Shown: piece by piece, positions 18,642 through 27,451 of the stretch
Position numbering within the stretch: the first letter of the stretch is position 1
Layout of the letters: every line of letters begins with the position of its first letter
The notes under the pieces: model-generated
Told to the model about the DNA's origin: nothing
The model's input: the letters and a program-made list of their open reading frames with translations, nothing else
Databases searched by the model: none
Position numbers and translations under genes: made by a program
NCBI GenBank assembly: GCA_903939765.1
Contig: CAJAIK010000080.1
Location: forward strand, 1 to 50,454
DNA from: an uncultured Chlorobiaceae bacterium
Lineage (GTDB): Bacteria > Bacteroidota > Chlorobiia > Chlorobiales > Chlorobiaceae
Direction of reading: 5' to 3'
DNA length: 50,454 nt

Positions 18642-19079
18642 TTAGCGCTCTCTCAAATGGTTTTCAAGGAATTCGCTGAGTAATACACAGGCAGCCGCAC
18701 TGTCGAGCCGTCCCTTCTGCTGGCGGTTTTTTCTTGAGGTGCCGGAGGCAATCAGGATGCTGCGGGCATCCCTTGATGAATGGTGCTCATCGATGGTTTC
18801 AATCTTCAGTTGGGGGAACTCTTCGTGCAGCGTTTCGATAAAGCGGTCGATCACTCCGGTCATGGCGTTTTTCTGGCCACTTTCACTGAGCGGGTAGCCG
18901 ACGATAAGGAGATCAATGTCATCCTTTTTGATCATCCCCCCAAGCGTTGCAGATAGTCCGGCGCGGTCAAAGGTGCCTACCGGCTGGGCGAAGAGCCAGA
19001 GAGGATCACTTTGGGCCACTCCAATGCGCTTTGTGCCGAAGTCGATGGCAACCACCCTTTTTTTTGAAGTCAGACTCAT
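18642..19079 (-). CDS. ruvX: YqgF/RuvX pre-16S rRNA processing nuclease (putative Holliday junction resolvase fold)
   Basis: The 145-residue protein starts with the RNase H-fold strand VVAIDFGTKRIGVAQSD and has LLIVGYPLSESG and ETIDEHHSSRDA, where Asp and Glu would bind metal. The C-terminus has KGRLDSAAACVLL, the conserved final active-site region. Family members mature the 5' end of 16S rRNA. It is separated from pyrE by about 110 bases. Confidence 0.92.
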   Translation of the reverse strand: MSLTSKKRVVAIDFGTKRIGVAQSDPLWLFAQPVGTFDRAGLSATLGGMIKKDDIDLLIVGYPLSESGQKNAMTGVIDRFIETLHEEFPQLKIETIDEHHSSRDARSILIASGTSRKNRQQKGRLDSAAACVLLSEFLENHLRER

Positions 19080-19332
19080 GACCGCACCTTTCGATTGATT
19101 CCATAGTTTTGAAATACATTAGCTTGAAGCATTTTCAGCCTCAATAAAATATAGCAACTTTATCAAGGGAACCGTGCTCTTTGATCACGGATGTCGTTTC
19201 GGCTCCGATAAAGAAAAGAGCGTCATGGCGGAAGGCTCAAATAACGGAGCCATACGTTTCAAACCTTTTCCCTGTTATGATTGTTTACTCTTGTAACGTG
19301 AGGTTAAAAACAATGCATTATCACAGGAGGCT

Positions 19333-19956
19333 ATGATGGGAGGGTTTTCGTTGTTACTGATGACAAGCTTGATGCTTGCCGGTTGTTCGGTTTTGGGAAA
19401 GCGTACGGCAAATGAACCGCCATACACGGTGCTTAAGAAGGATGGAGAGTGTGAGGTAAGGCAATATAAAGAGATGATTGTTGCCGAAACGATTATTGAG
19501 GGAGCGTACGGGCAGACTGGAGCACCGGGGTTCAGCCGCTTGGCGGGATATATTTTTGGCAAGAACCGTTCAAAAGAGAAACTGTCGATGACAGCCCCCG
19601 TTCTTCAGGAGCATGCAAGTGAGAAAATCTCCATGACGGCCCCGGTGCTTCAGGAAAAGAAGGGAAGCGCCTGGGTGATGGCGTTTGTCATGCCGGAAGG
19701 GTCACGGCTGGAAACGCTGCCCGTACCGCTTGATCCTGCCGTAACTCTTCGTTCTGTGCCGGGAAAAAAGGTTGGTGTTATCCGTTATTCGGGCTTGCAC
19801 TCTGAAAGCAACTTGCGGAACTATGCGGAAAAACTGACCGTTTGGCTTGCGAAGAATGGATACAGTGTACGCTCGCAACCGCGTGCTGCAAGTTACGATC
19901 CTCCCTGGACCCTTCCGTTTTTACGGCGAAACGAGGTGCATATTGATATTGAGTAA
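19333..19956 (+). CDS. SOUL haem-binding family lipoprotein
   Basis: The 207-residue protein has a lipoprotein signal ([12 protein letters not shown]) followed by a SOUL/HBP domain: [32 protein letters not shown], the duplicated SMTAPVLQE motif, [10 protein letters not shown] and the terminal [12 protein letters not shown] proteins bind haem or tetrapyrroles. In an organism making much haem and bacteriochlorophyll an envelope tetrapyrrole role is plausible, but this is inference. AGGAGG is two bases before ATG 19333 and five before ATG 19336, so the second ATG may be the real start. Confidence 0.88.
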   Translation: MMGGFSLLLMTSLMLAGCSVLGKRTANEPPYTVLKKDGECEVRQYKEMIVAETIIEGAYGQTGAPGFSRLAGYIFGKNRSKEKLSMTAPVLQEHASEKISMTAPVLQEKKGSAWVMAFVMPEGSRLETLPVPLDPAVTLRSVPGKKVGVIRYSGLHSESNLRNYAEKLTVWLAKNGYSVRSQPRAASYDPPWTLPFLRRNEVHIDIE

Positions 19957-20055
19957 GAATTGAGCGTCGAGGTGGCGTGATGCAGATTTTTTAGTGGACT
20001 TATTATTCTTACATTTTGGAAAGCTGCGGGATCATTCAAATCAAATGCACAGGGT

Positions 20056-20286
20056 ATGAAGCCTCACTACTACTTTATTGGAGCAACGTTGTCGATATTG
20101 CTCTCCATCTACCTCTTCATTTTCGGTACGGGTGTGAACCATGAGCTGATAGCCATTTTTATCGGTCTGTGGGCGCCGACCATTGTCTGTATCGGTATTT
20201 TCAACACCTTGCTTGGTATTCTTGATGAAATGTGTTGTGCGCACAAGCGCATTGAGGATGGTCAAACCGGCTGCAACGACCGCTGA
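20056..20286 (+). CDS. Small two-helix membrane protein of unknown function
   Basis: The 76-residue protein has two hydrophobic segments (residues about 6-24 and 29-54), giving a hairpin membrane topology, then a Cys-Cys-Ala-His-Lys stretch and a polar tail. I do not recognise a family. It lies 43 bases upstream of crcB and just before the crcB-DUF190 pair, so it may be co-transcribed with the fluoride channel. AGGG is only one base from the ATG, too close for a normal ribosome binding site, so the start is uncertain. Confidence 0.55.
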   Translation: MKPHYYFIGATLSILLSIYLFIFGTGVNHELIAIFIGLWAPTIVCIGIFNTLLGILDEMCCAHKRIEDGQTGCNDR

Positions 20287-20328
20287 GCCGATGTCAACGG
20301 CAGCAGAAGATTGCGGGAGGAGCACACG

Positions 20329-20712
20329 GTGAAACAGGCGGGGGCTTTGATGCTTGTTGGCACCGGGGGCTTTCTTGGCTCTGTGGCGCGCTATCTGGTG
20401 GGGCTCATGTTTGCTCCACTGGCTCCGGGTTTCCCCTTTGCCACCTTGACGGTCAACATTGTCGGCAGTTTTCTTATCGGTTTTTTCGGTGAGCTGGCGG
20501 TTTCGACCACCCTTGTTTCGCCTGAAGCGAGGCTTTTTCTGGTTACGGGTTTTTGCGGAGGCTTTACCACCTTCTCCGCCTATATGTTTGAGCATACGGC
20601 ATTGCTCAAGGAGGGTCAGCTTTTTTATGCCGCGATCTATCTTGCCGGAACTGTTGCCGGAGGGTTCGTTGCCCTCTACACAGGAGCGCTTTTTGCAAAA
20701 CTCTGGACATAA
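20329..20712 (+). CDS. crcB: Fluoride ion channel CrcB/FluC
   Basis: The 127-residue protein has four hydrophobic segments and Fluc signatures: GGFLGSVARY, TLTVNIVGSFLIGF (the conserved Asn of the pore) and GFCGGFTTFSAYMFE (the phenylalanine track). Dimeric Fluc channels export fluoride from the cytoplasm. GTG at 20329 is preferred because GGGAGG lies eight bases upstream; TTG at 20311 would add six residues. No fluoride riboswitch could be recognised upstream. Confidence 0.92.
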   Translation: MKQAGALMLVGTGGFLGSVARYLVGLMFAPLAPGFPFATLTVNIVGSFLIGFFGELAVSTTLVSPEARLFLVTGFCGGFTTFSAYMFEHTALLKEGQLFYAAIYLAGTVAGGFVALYTGALFAKLWT

Positions 20713-20727
20713 TGGAGGTAAAAAGAG

Positions 20728-21063
20728 ATGGAACTACAGAATCTTGAACTGCTGCGGGTTTTTGTTGGTGAACAGGTACGCTATGGTCATCGCCCACTCT
20801 ATGAAGAGATTGTGCGAGAAGCCCGCCTTTTTGGGCTCGCGGGTGCCACAGCGCTGAAAGGGGTGCTCTCCTACGGTCACGACTTGCAGATCAATACCTC
20901 AAAAATCATGGATTTAGGTACAAACCTTCCCATGATAATCGAAATTGTTGATGACACGGTGAAGATTGACAACTTTCTGCCAATTATTCAGCAATTGGTG
21001 AGGGATGCGTCAGGACGGCTGATGATTACAAGGGAACTGGTACGTGTGGGAATTATGGAATGA
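20728..21063 (+). CDS. DUF190 family protein
   Basis: The 111-residue protein fits DUF190: LLRVFVGEQVRYGHRPLYEEIVREAR, GATALKGVLSYG and LPMIIEIVDD. The fold is ferredoxin-like and PII-related. DUF190 genes very often follow crcB, as here (15-base gap, GGAGG before the ATG), which suggests a modulator of fluoride handling; direct function is not known to me. Confidence 0.9.
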   Translation: MELQNLELLRVFVGEQVRYGHRPLYEEIVREARLFGLAGATALKGVLSYGHDLQINTSKIMDLGTNLPMIIEIVDDTVKIDNFLPIIQQLVRDASGRLMITRELVRVGIME

Positions 21064-21099
21064 GGGGGTTTGTTCCCCCCCATTCATAACAGACAGAGC

Positions 21100-22395
21100 T
21101 TACTTGCCGGAAGCGACAAGGGCGTTATAGTTAGCCTTGATGGTCTTTTCAAGATCCTCGTCGGTGTGCATGAAGCTGATGAACATCGCTTCGAACTGCG
21201 ACGGGGCAAGGTAGATACCCTGGTCGAGCATGGAGTGGAAATATTTGCCATGCTTTTTCGTATCGGCTGTGACGGCCGTCGAGTAGTTCACTACCGGCGT
21301 ATCGGTAAAGAAGAGGCATGACATGGAGCCGACACGGTTCTGCACATAGTTCAGACCGAGTTTTTTCAGGTTGTCGCTGAAACCTTCTTCAAGAATTACC
21401 GCCTTTCTTTCGAGTTCCGGATAGGGGTTCTCGTCAATGAGGATTTTAAGGGTTTCAAGACCTGCGGTCAGTGCCAGCGGGTTTCCTGAAAGGGTGCCTG
21501 CCTGGTAGACATCGCCGAGCGGAGCAACACGCTCCATGATCTCACGTTTACCGCCGAATGCGCCAACCGGAAGACCGCCGCCGATGATCTTGCCCATGGT
21601 GGTAAGATCAGGTGTAACGCCATAAAGGCTCTGCGCGCCGCCAAGTGCCACGCGGAAACCGCACATCACTTCATCAAAAATCAGGACAATGCCTTCCTCG
21701 GTGCAGAGCTCGCGCAGCGCTGCAAGGAAGCCTGGCTTGGCCGGGATAACGCCGGTGTTGCCTGCTACAGGCTCGATGATGATAGCGGCAATCTGCCCTT
21801 TGTTCTCGTTGACCAGAAGCTTTACCGAATCAATATCGTTGTAGGTTGCGTTGAGCGTATCCATTGCAGTGCCTTTAGTGACACCGGGGCTGTCGGGAGC
21901 GCCGAGGGTCAGTGCGCCGGAACCAGCCTTGATGAGGAAGCTGTCGCCGTGGCCGTGGTAGCACCCTTCAAATTTGATGATTTTGTCGCGACCGGTGTAG
22001 CCACGGGCAAGGCGGACGGCCGACATGGTTGCTTCGGTGCCGCTGTTGACCATGCGCACCATTTCAAGCGAGGGAACAATTTTGCAGAGGAGTTCGGCAA
22101 TTTCGATCTCCATCTCAATCGGGGTACCAAAGCTGGTGCCGATATTTTTCAGTGTATACTCAAGCGCCGCCGTGATTCTGGGGTGCATGCTGCCAAGAAT
22201 GAAGGGACCCCACGAGCCGACATAGTCGAGGTAAGTGTTGCCGTCAACGTCGGTCATGTATGCTCCTGACCCCTTGGCCATGTAAACAGGAGTTCCACCA
22301 ACGGATTTGAAGGCGCGTACCGGAGAGTTTACACCACCGGGAATAAACTTCTTTGCTTTCTCAAAGAGTTCAGCAGATTTGGCGAGTTTCGACAT
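21100..22395 (-). CDS. hemL: Glutamate-1-semialdehyde 2,1-aminomutase
   Basis: The 431-residue class III aminotransferase has [69 protein letters not shown] and [18 protein letters not shown] with the PLP-binding lysine. This is HemL rather than a general transaminase. It makes 5-aminolevulinate from glutamate 1-semialdehyde, the entry to haem and bacteriochlorophyll by the C5 route used by green sulfur bacteria. It is convergent with DUF190. Confidence 0.96.
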   Translation of the reverse strand: MSKLAKSAELFEKAKKFIPGGVNSPVRAFKSVGGTPVYMAKGSGAYMTDVDGNTYLDYVGSWGPFILGSMHPRITAALEYTLKNIGTSFGTPIEMEIEIAELLCKIVPSLEMVRMVNSGTEATMSAVRLARGYTGRDKIIKFEGCYHGHGDSFLIKAGSGALTLGAPDSPGVTKGTAMDTLNATYNDIDSVKLLVNENKGQIAAIIIEPVAGNTGVIPAKPGFLAALRELCTEEGIVLIFDEVMCGFRVALGGAQSLYGVTPDLTTMGKIIGGGLPVGAFGGKREIMERVAPLGDVYQAGTLSGNPLALTAGLETLKILIDENPYPELERKAVILEEGFSDNLKKLGLNYVQNRVGSMSCLFFTDTPVVNYSTAVTADTKKHGKYFHSMLDQGIYLAPSQFEAMFISFMHTDEDLEKTIKANYNALVASGK

Positions 22396-22506
22396 GTCGG
22401 ACTATGCTGTTTTGTTGATTGGAGAGGACGTTATAAGAGTAATAAAAGGCTTGATCAAGATAGAAATAGTCCGCAAGATATAAAACCCCAAAAAGAGCCG
22501 GAGCTG

Positions 22507-23292
22507 TTATTTGAGGAGGATTTGTGATATGATGGTGAGGCTTTTGCGCCCCCGGGCGTGTTCCAGATGGAGGGAGCAATACTCCTGGAGCAGATTCCAT
22601 ATCAATTCAATCTCGCTCGGGTCGGCCTTGATGGAGTCACAGGTGGGAAGGCGGATGGCGGCAAGCGCACTCATCAGCATGGCGATGCGTACCGGAATGA
22701 GCCGCTTTTTTGCCATGCCGGGATCTGCCGCAGAGGGCAAGGCAAGTCCGCCAGGGTTCATCACAAAATAGAGTTCCTTCAGATTCAGCGCTTTGACGGC
22801 AGGCAGAAGCTCCTCACCGCTGAAGACGCATTGCCGAAGTGAGGGTTGAAAACCAAGCAGAGAGACAAAGCGCAAAAGGAACCATGCATAAAGCTGCTCG
22901 AAATTAAAATCGGTATGATAGAGTTGCTCCAGGGTTCCAGCCAGCAGGGTAAAGAGTGGCAGGTTTTTCTCATCATTTTGGGTTGTGTGGCGTACAAAGT
23001 CGATGATGCGGTAGAGGATGGCGAAGCGCTCCAGATCAGGCTCGGGAACCATCGGACTTAAAACAAGGTTACCATCACTGACGAGCTGAATATCGCGGCT
23101 GCTTTTTTTATAGAGAACCAGATCGACCACATTCCCTGCGTTGAAGAGGCTTGAGAGTTTGTTTTTTGGATTGCGGGCCCCCTTGATGATTACCGACATT
23201 TTGCCGAAATCGCGGGTGTAGAGGGAGCAGATTTTTGACTGGTCGCGGTATTTAATCTCCCGCAATATCACAGCCCGGGTTTTGACGATCAC
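22507..23292 (-). CDS. recO: DNA repair protein RecO
   Basis: The 261-residue protein has the N-terminal OB fold of RecO (VKTRAVILREIKYRDQSKI, LYTRDFGKMSVIIKGARNPKNK) followed by a helical domain. The Cys4 zinc site of some RecO proteins is not evident. RecO loads RecA on SSB-coated DNA with RecR. The start is GTG at 23292. Confidence 0.9.
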   Translation of the reverse strand: MIVKTRAVILREIKYRDQSKICSLYTRDFGKMSVIIKGARNPKNKLSSLFNAGNVVDLVLYKKSSRDIQLVSDGNLVLSPMVPEPDLERFAILYRIIDFVRHTTQNDEKNLPLFTLLAGTLEQLYHTDFNFEQLYAWFLLRFVSLLGFQPSLRQCVFSGEELLPAVKALNLKELYFVMNPGGLALPSAADPGMAKKRLIPVRIAMLMSALAAIRLPTCDSIKADPSEIELIWNLLQEYCSLHLEHARGRKSLTIISQILLK

Positions 23293-23433
23293 AGCGACAG
23301 GGTTTTAATATTCCGGCAAATATCACTATATACGAAAACGGCGCACGAATGCGGCCCATGAACTTTTTAAACAACCACAAGTGACGGAGAAGAGTTGCCG
23401 TCAGCAAGCGATTAATCAAGGAGAAATAGAGAG

Positions 23434-23706
23434 ATGCCTACCTATCAGTATCGTTGTAACAACTGCGGAAATGAGCTTGAAATAGTCCAGAAAATAAGTG
23501 AAAACTCCCTGACGCATTGTCCGAAATGTGAAACCGAGGGTTTTGAGCGGGTTATCAGCGCCAGTGGCGGATTTGTGCTCAAAGGATCAGGCTTTTACAA
23601 AACAGACTACGGCAGCGGCAAGTCTGCGCCAGCCGCCGCTCCGGCAGCACCAAGCCCCTGCTCAACCGGTGCCTGCTCCGGTGGAAGTTGCCCCATGGCT
23701 AAATAA
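23434..23706 (+). CDS. FmdB-family zinc-ribbon regulatory protein
   Basis: The 90-residue protein starts MPTYQYRCNNCGNELEI, with a second CxxC in HCPKCE, forming the FmdB/CxxC_CXXC_SSSS zinc ribbon (residues 1-41). It ends with an Ala/Pro linker and a Cys-rich tail (CSTGACSGGSCPMAK). GGAGA lies before the ATG. The cysteine-rich tail could bind metal. Function of the family is poorly known. Confidence 0.88.
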   Translation: MPTYQYRCNNCGNELEIVQKISENSLTHCPKCETEGFERVISASGGFVLKGSGFYKTDYGSGKSAPAAAPAAPSPCSTGACSGGSCPMAK

Positions 23707-23751
23707 AGGATCGGCTTGTAACTGAGTGCCATTGCCCGTACCGCAATTTTT

Positions 23752-23787
23752 GAAAAGCCTTCCTATCTTGTTCATGGAAGGCTTTTC
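23752..23787. terminator. 12-bp hairpin between convergent genes, probable terminator
   Basis: GAAAAGCCTTCC (23752-23763) and GGAAGGCTTTTC (23776-23787) pair perfectly around a 12-base loop. The hairpin lies after fmdB on the plus strand and its loop contains the stop codon of the OstA-like gene on the minus strand. T tracts are weak, so intrinsic termination is plausible but not certain. Confidence 0.55.
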
Positions 23788-24701
23788 TGTTCTCTGAAAG
23801 GGTTCTCCCGATCTCTCCATGCAAATTTTGAAAGGTTGATCTTCGCGTTCCCCCTGAAACTTTCGGGGTATTGCTTTCCCTCAACATTGCCTGTCACCTT
23901 TACACTGCCGAGGGCGCCGCCTGAAAAGAACATCCTGATCATATCCCCGCTCGAATAGTTGATCCCTGATGGCTGCCGCTGTTCATTATAGAGGTGATAG
24001 AGGCTCTCTGCCTGACCTGAAAGTGTTATCCCGGCTATTTTTTTGCCATCCTTGAGGCGGATGACCATTTTCTTGCCGCTGAACTGGTCATAGACGATCG
24101 GAGAGCGGGAAAGGGTATCGGCAGAGGCAAAAAAAGCGTTGTTGTGCACCTGTATTTCATCAATGTTCTGCTTTTTGCTGTTCCCGGACTCCATGAAGTG
24201 GATAAGGATAATATCCCCGCTGATCTGCTGCTGCTGGTGCCAGGCAATGGCATCGTCGTAGAGCCAGAGCTGGCTTTTCGCCTTGTTGATCACCGCCCGG
24301 CGTGATTTGCCGAAGAGGGAGTTGTCGAGCATTTTGCCCCGGACGTTGCCGTTTATTTCGCCAGCCTGTTTGTCTGTGAAGTAGACGCCACTGTCGCCAT
24401 AGACGGCAAAGGTGTTGTCGGTAATGATAATATTGCCGCTAAGCACAATTTTATGCTCACGTTCGTAACTGGTGGCCCGGTCGCATCGGAGGGTCATGGC
24501 GCCGTCCTGAAACTCCACATTGCCAATAACCGAGTGGTAGGGTTCTCCGTCACCCTCGCCGCCTTCGATGATATCGGCATGCTGGAGAATAATTTTCTTT
24601 TGTTCCGCAAGCAATGTATTATGAACCGGAACAGTGGAGGATGCTGCCAGAAAAAGCAGCAGAAAAGCGGTAAAGAGCGGTCGTGAAAAAACGTTTCTCA
24701 T
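23772..24701 (-). CDS. OstA/LptA-like protein (LPS transport family), exported
   Basis: The protein (309 residues from 24701) has a signal peptide (RPLFTAFLLLFLAASSTVPV) and repeated beta strands of the OstA/LptA type: VIGNVEFQDGAMTLRCDRATSY, ENKIVLSG-like SGNIIITD, VYGDSGVYF, GEINGNVRG and VTGNVEG. Such proteins form periplasmic beta-jellyroll bridges for lipopolysaccharide. It is longer than E. coli LptA and resembles the Bacteroidota/Chlorobiota OstA-like form. An in-frame ATG at 24776 adds 25 polar residues before the signal peptide, so I prefer 24701, though neither has a good ribosome binding site. Confidence 0.78.
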   Translation of the reverse strand: MRNVFSRPLFTAFLLLFLAASSTVPVHNTLLAEQKKIILQHADIIEGGEGDGEPYHSVIGNVEFQDGAMTLRCDRATSYEREHKIVLSGNIIITDNTFAVYGDSGVYFTDKQAGEINGNVRGKMLDNSLFGKSRRAVINKAKSQLWLYDDAIAWHQQQQISGDIILIHFMESGNSKKQNIDEIQVHNNAFFASADTLSRSPIVYDQFSGKKMVIRLKDGKKIAGITLSGQAESLYHLYNEQRQPSGINYSSGDMIRMFFSGGALGSVKVTGNVEGKQYPESFRGNAKINLSKFAWRDRENPFREQKSLP

Positions 24702-24897
24702 TGAATCATTGATGTTTTCTGACACCGGGCTTGCAGTGTCGTGAGTGGTTCGTTTAAAGCTCCGGTGGAGCGACATGCAGGCCGTGTAGTGAAAACCTCC
24801 AGGCCGTTATACGGGCAATTTAAAACATACCTATGAATTGTACAGGGCCGTTCCTGAAAGAACTTTCTCTATAATGTAACAAAGCTTTGTTTTGACT

Positions 24898-26007
24898 GTG
24901 AAAAAATTACTTTTGGTCGCCGGTGGCAAGCCTGGCACTCTTCTGCTTGCCCCACTCTATAAAGCCCTGAAAAAAAAGGGAGCCTATCATCCCGTAGTGC
25001 TGCTTGCCGCCCCCCACGGTGCAGAGCCGATCAGCCGTGAACTGGCTGCAAGTTTCGGTATTGGGGATGCAAGCCACATCGTCACCATCCAGGATGGCAC
25101 GGCGGTTGAACAGCTTGCCGCCGCCATGACCGGCATGGAAAAGATTATGCTCAGCGAAAAACCCGACCTTGTGCTGGTTTGCGGCTCCGACAATGCCGCA
25201 TTTGGAGCTGCCGTCACGGCTGCAAAGCTTGGTCTGCCCGTGGCCGCCGTCGATGCGGGGCTGCGGAGCTACGAGCGCTCGGATGCCGAAGAGGTTAACC
25301 GGGTCGTTATTGACGCCATGGCCGACTTTCACTTTGTCAGCGAACACAGCGGCGAATACAACCTCATCAACGAAGGGGTCGCCGATGAAAAGGTCTTCTT
25401 TGCAGGTAACCTGCTCATCGACAGCCTCGTCGGCCTGATGGAAGAGTTGAGCAACTCCGACGCGCCGTCGGTTCCGGATGCCAAACCCAAAAAATATGCG
25501 CTGCTGCTTCTTGATCCTGCAGGCCGTTTTGCCGCTAAAGAGCCGCTCGAAATGATGCAGCGACTTCTCAAAGAGCTTTCCGGCAACGTCACCGTCGTCA
25601 TACCACTTGTTGCCGGGCTTGAAGCTCTGTTACAGCAGCATGGCATGGGTGAGCTTTTTGGCGAAATGGAGGGAGTGAAGATGATTGAGCCCCCGCAGCA
25701 CGCCACCCTGTTGAAGCTGCTCCGCGATTCACTGCTGCTCCTTACTGACATTGAGGAGATGCAGTCGGAAGCCACCGTCATGAACGTGCCCTGCCTCACC
25801 ATCATGGAGAGCTCTGCCCGTCCCGCTACCATCGAAATCGGTACCAACGCCCTTGTCAGTCTCGATGAAGAGGAGATCAAAAGTCGCATTCACGACATCC
25901 TCCACCCCGGCACGCACAAGCACATCACCAGCCGCTCAAAAATTCCCGAAAAATGGGACGGAGCCGCCGCCGGGCGCATTGTTGCAGTGCTTGACCGGGT
26001 GGTGTAG
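24898..26007 (+). CDS. WecB-fold (UDP-GlcNAc 2-epimerase-like) protein with altered active site
   Basis: The 369-residue protein has the two-domain GT-B shape of UDP-GlcNAc 2-epimerases: KPDLVLVCGSDN at the HGDT position, VDAGLRSYERSDAEEVNR at the VEAGLRT-PEE-NR position, FFAGNLLIDSL and LLTDIEEMQSEA at the LTDSGGIQEEA position. Compared with E. coli WecB as I remember it, the GTRPE loop is AGGKPGT, Asp95 is replaced, Glu117 is Asp, the GHRRE segment with His213 is LDPAGRF, and the SGG nucleotide loop is gone. Glu131 is kept. It may bind another nucleotide sugar or be non-catalytic. The start is GTG 24898, or TTG 24892. Confidence 0.72.
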   Translation: MKKLLLVAGGKPGTLLLAPLYKALKKKGAYHPVVLLAAPHGAEPISRELAASFGIGDASHIVTIQDGTAVEQLAAAMTGMEKIMLSEKPDLVLVCGSDNAAFGAAVTAAKLGLPVAAVDAGLRSYERSDAEEVNRVVIDAMADFHFVSEHSGEYNLINEGVADEKVFFAGNLLIDSLVGLMEELSNSDAPSVPDAKPKKYALLLLDPAGRFAAKEPLEMMQRLLKELSGNVTVVIPLVAGLEALLQQHGMGELFGEMEGVKMIEPPQHATLLKLLRDSLLLLTDIEEMQSEATVMNVPCLTIMESSARPATIEIGTNALVSLDEEEIKSRIHDILHPGTHKHITSRSKIPEKWDGAAAGRIVAVLDRVV

Positions 26008-26063
26008 ATGTTTGCCGCATTGCCCAAGGAGTTCATTACCGATAATTTAGCGAAGGTGACACT

Positions 26064-26345
26064 ATGCAGACGCCTTTAAACACAGCGGAATACCGGGAGT
26101 TTATCCGGGAGATCAAAAACCTGATTCAATCAGCTCAACTCAAAGCTGCGGTATCGGTCAATCAGATCATGCTTCAGTTGTACTGGGATTTGGCTTAACG
26201 CATTATTTCCCGCCAGCAGGCATCGGTCTGGGGTGACGGCATTCTCGGGCAGATAAGCCGCGACCTGCAGTCCGAATTTCCTGATATGAAAGGGTTCTCC
26301 GTGCGCAACCTGAAATACATGTGCCAATGTTATCTGTTATGGATC
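26064..26345 (+). pseudogene. DUF1016 (YhcG-type) N-terminal domain remnant
   Basis: From ATG 26064 the frame reads YREFIREIKNLIQSAQLKAA and LQLYWDLA, then a stop (TAA at 26197), then in the same frame RIISRQQ, WGDGILGQISRDLQSEFPDM and GFSVRNLKYMCQCY. These are the successive conserved blocks of the DUF1016 N-terminal domain (helical, in PDDEXK nuclease YhcG-like proteins). The C-terminal nuclease domain is missing: after about 95 codons the sequence passes into an unrelated PIN-domain remnant. So it has both a nonsense mutation and a large truncation. Confidence 0.8.
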
Positions 26346-26346
26346 G

Positions 26347-26481
26347 GCAGTACGAGTAGCTATGGATGCAGGGATTTATGCTTATGATGCTTATTTCCTT
26401 GAGTGTGCTTTGCAGATGCGATGTCCGCTTTTAACTCTTGACCGTCGAATGAAAGCTGTTGCAAGAGAGATTGGGATTTAA
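26347..26481 (+). pseudogene. C-terminal remnant of a PIN-domain (VapC-like) toxin
   Basis: In one frame the segment reads AMDAGIYAYDAYFLECALQM and PLLTLDRRMKAVAREIGI before TAA at 26479. This matches the end of PIN domains, with the YDAYFL helix and LLTLDRRM strand carrying the last acidic residue. The first two-thirds of the domain is absent, its place taken by the DUF1016 remnant. It cannot be functional. Confidence 0.75.
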
Positions 26482-26498
26482 ATTATAGAGTAACTATC

Positions 26499-26734
26499 AT
26501 GAAAGTATATACTTATTCGGAGGCGCGCCAAAAGCTGTCAACGGTGCTTGATCTTGCTCGTAGTGAGGATGTGATGATAAAAAAAGGTCTGGTGAGATAT
26601 TTACTGTTGTTTATCAAAAGAAATCACACTCTCCATTTGACGTTAAGGGGGTTAAAACGTCCGCAACAAAACAAGATATTCTTGATGCGGTAGAAGTCTC
26701 CCGGTCAAGGGCTTGGGGGAAGAACGAATCGTGA
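26499..26734 (+). pseudogene. Phd/YefM-like antitoxin broken by a frameshift
   Basis: ATG 26499 opens with MKVYTYSEARQKLSTVLDLA, the Phd/YefM N-terminus, up to DVMIKK. At an A7 run (26579-26585) the frame is lost. Shifting by one base restores SGEIFTVVYQKKSHSPFDVKG, ATKQDILDAVEVSRSRAW and a stop at 26732, a full-length antitoxin of about 78 residues. A single lost A explains it. In the annotated frame a 64-residue product results. Whether this is a fixed mutation, a phase-variable tract or a sequencing error cannot be told from here. Confidence 0.8.
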
Positions 26735-26798
26735 GCAGACGCACTTAATCAGGCCCACGCACAGGTTATTGCCCTTTAAAGTAAAGGAGGAGATACAA

Positions 26799-27335
26799 AT
26801 GAGACGATGTCTCATTACTGTGATGCTTTTATTCGCAGGATTATCCCTTTTTGTGCAGAGTAGCCGGACTACGGCAGCTCCTGCACTAACTCGTGTTGTG
26901 CCTGGAGTGAATCGGGATATCTCTTTTGAGCAATCAGCCTTTACCCGAAAACAGAGGGTCGAATCATTCCTTCAACCGGCGACGAAGGCCCGGCTGGATC
27001 AGGTTATTCGAAAGTTTCTCTCTTGCCTTGCTTCAGGGGCAGAAAATGTAGATCTGTCCGATTTCGTTCAAACAGAGCTGCACGGCAGCTTTCCTTGTCT
27101 TTCCATTGAGCAGTCCAATCTGTTCAGTTTTTATGTTTTGGCGGAAACGGCCCGGCTTCTCTCGGTTCCGGATGAGTTGAAGGGAAAGCTGGATGGTATG
27201 AACGAGATGTCGGAAATGACCTCCCTGCGCCTGCAGATGATGATGGAGAGAAGGTCAACGTTTATAAGTACTCTCCGCAATATCATGAAGAAGATTGCAA
27301 CCACACAGGAGTCGCTCGTCCAGAACATTAAATAG
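26799..27335 (+). CDS. Secreted helical protein of unknown function
   Basis: The 178-residue protein starts after a very good ribosome binding site (AAAGGAGG) at ATG 26799 and has a signal peptide (residues 1-25, cleavage near TTAAPA). The mature part is mostly helical, with two cysteines (FLSCLASG and SFPCLSI) that could form a disulfide, and a Met-rich helix (EMSEMTSLRLQMMMERRSTF) near the end. I recognise no family. It follows the remnant cluster. Confidence 0.6.
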   Translation: MRRCLITVMLLFAGLSLFVQSSRTTAAPALTRVVPGVNRDISFEQSAFTRKQRVESFLQPATKARLDQVIRKFLSCLASGAENVDLSDFVQTELHGSFPCLSIEQSNLFSFYVLAETARLLSVPDELKGKLDGMNEMSEMTSLRLQMMMERRSTFISTLRNIMKKIATTQESLVQNIK

Positions 27336-27451
27336 CTCCGCCGAGAACCTGAAGCTTTTCCAGGTATGCTGACGGGAACCAAAAATTACCGTAAAGCTGT
27401 TCTTGGTGATGTATATGTACCTTAATCATCCAAAATCCTGAGGAGAAAAAA

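Noticed and set aside
19576-19656. Duplicated SMTAPVLQE in the SOUL protein as a novel feature
   Set aside because: Two such motifs are common in bacterial SOUL proteins as I know the family, so this is ordinary.
19957-20055. Possible fluoride riboswitch before the crcB cluster
   Set aside because: The conserved pseudoknot and GATG/CTGATG elements could not be found in the right order.
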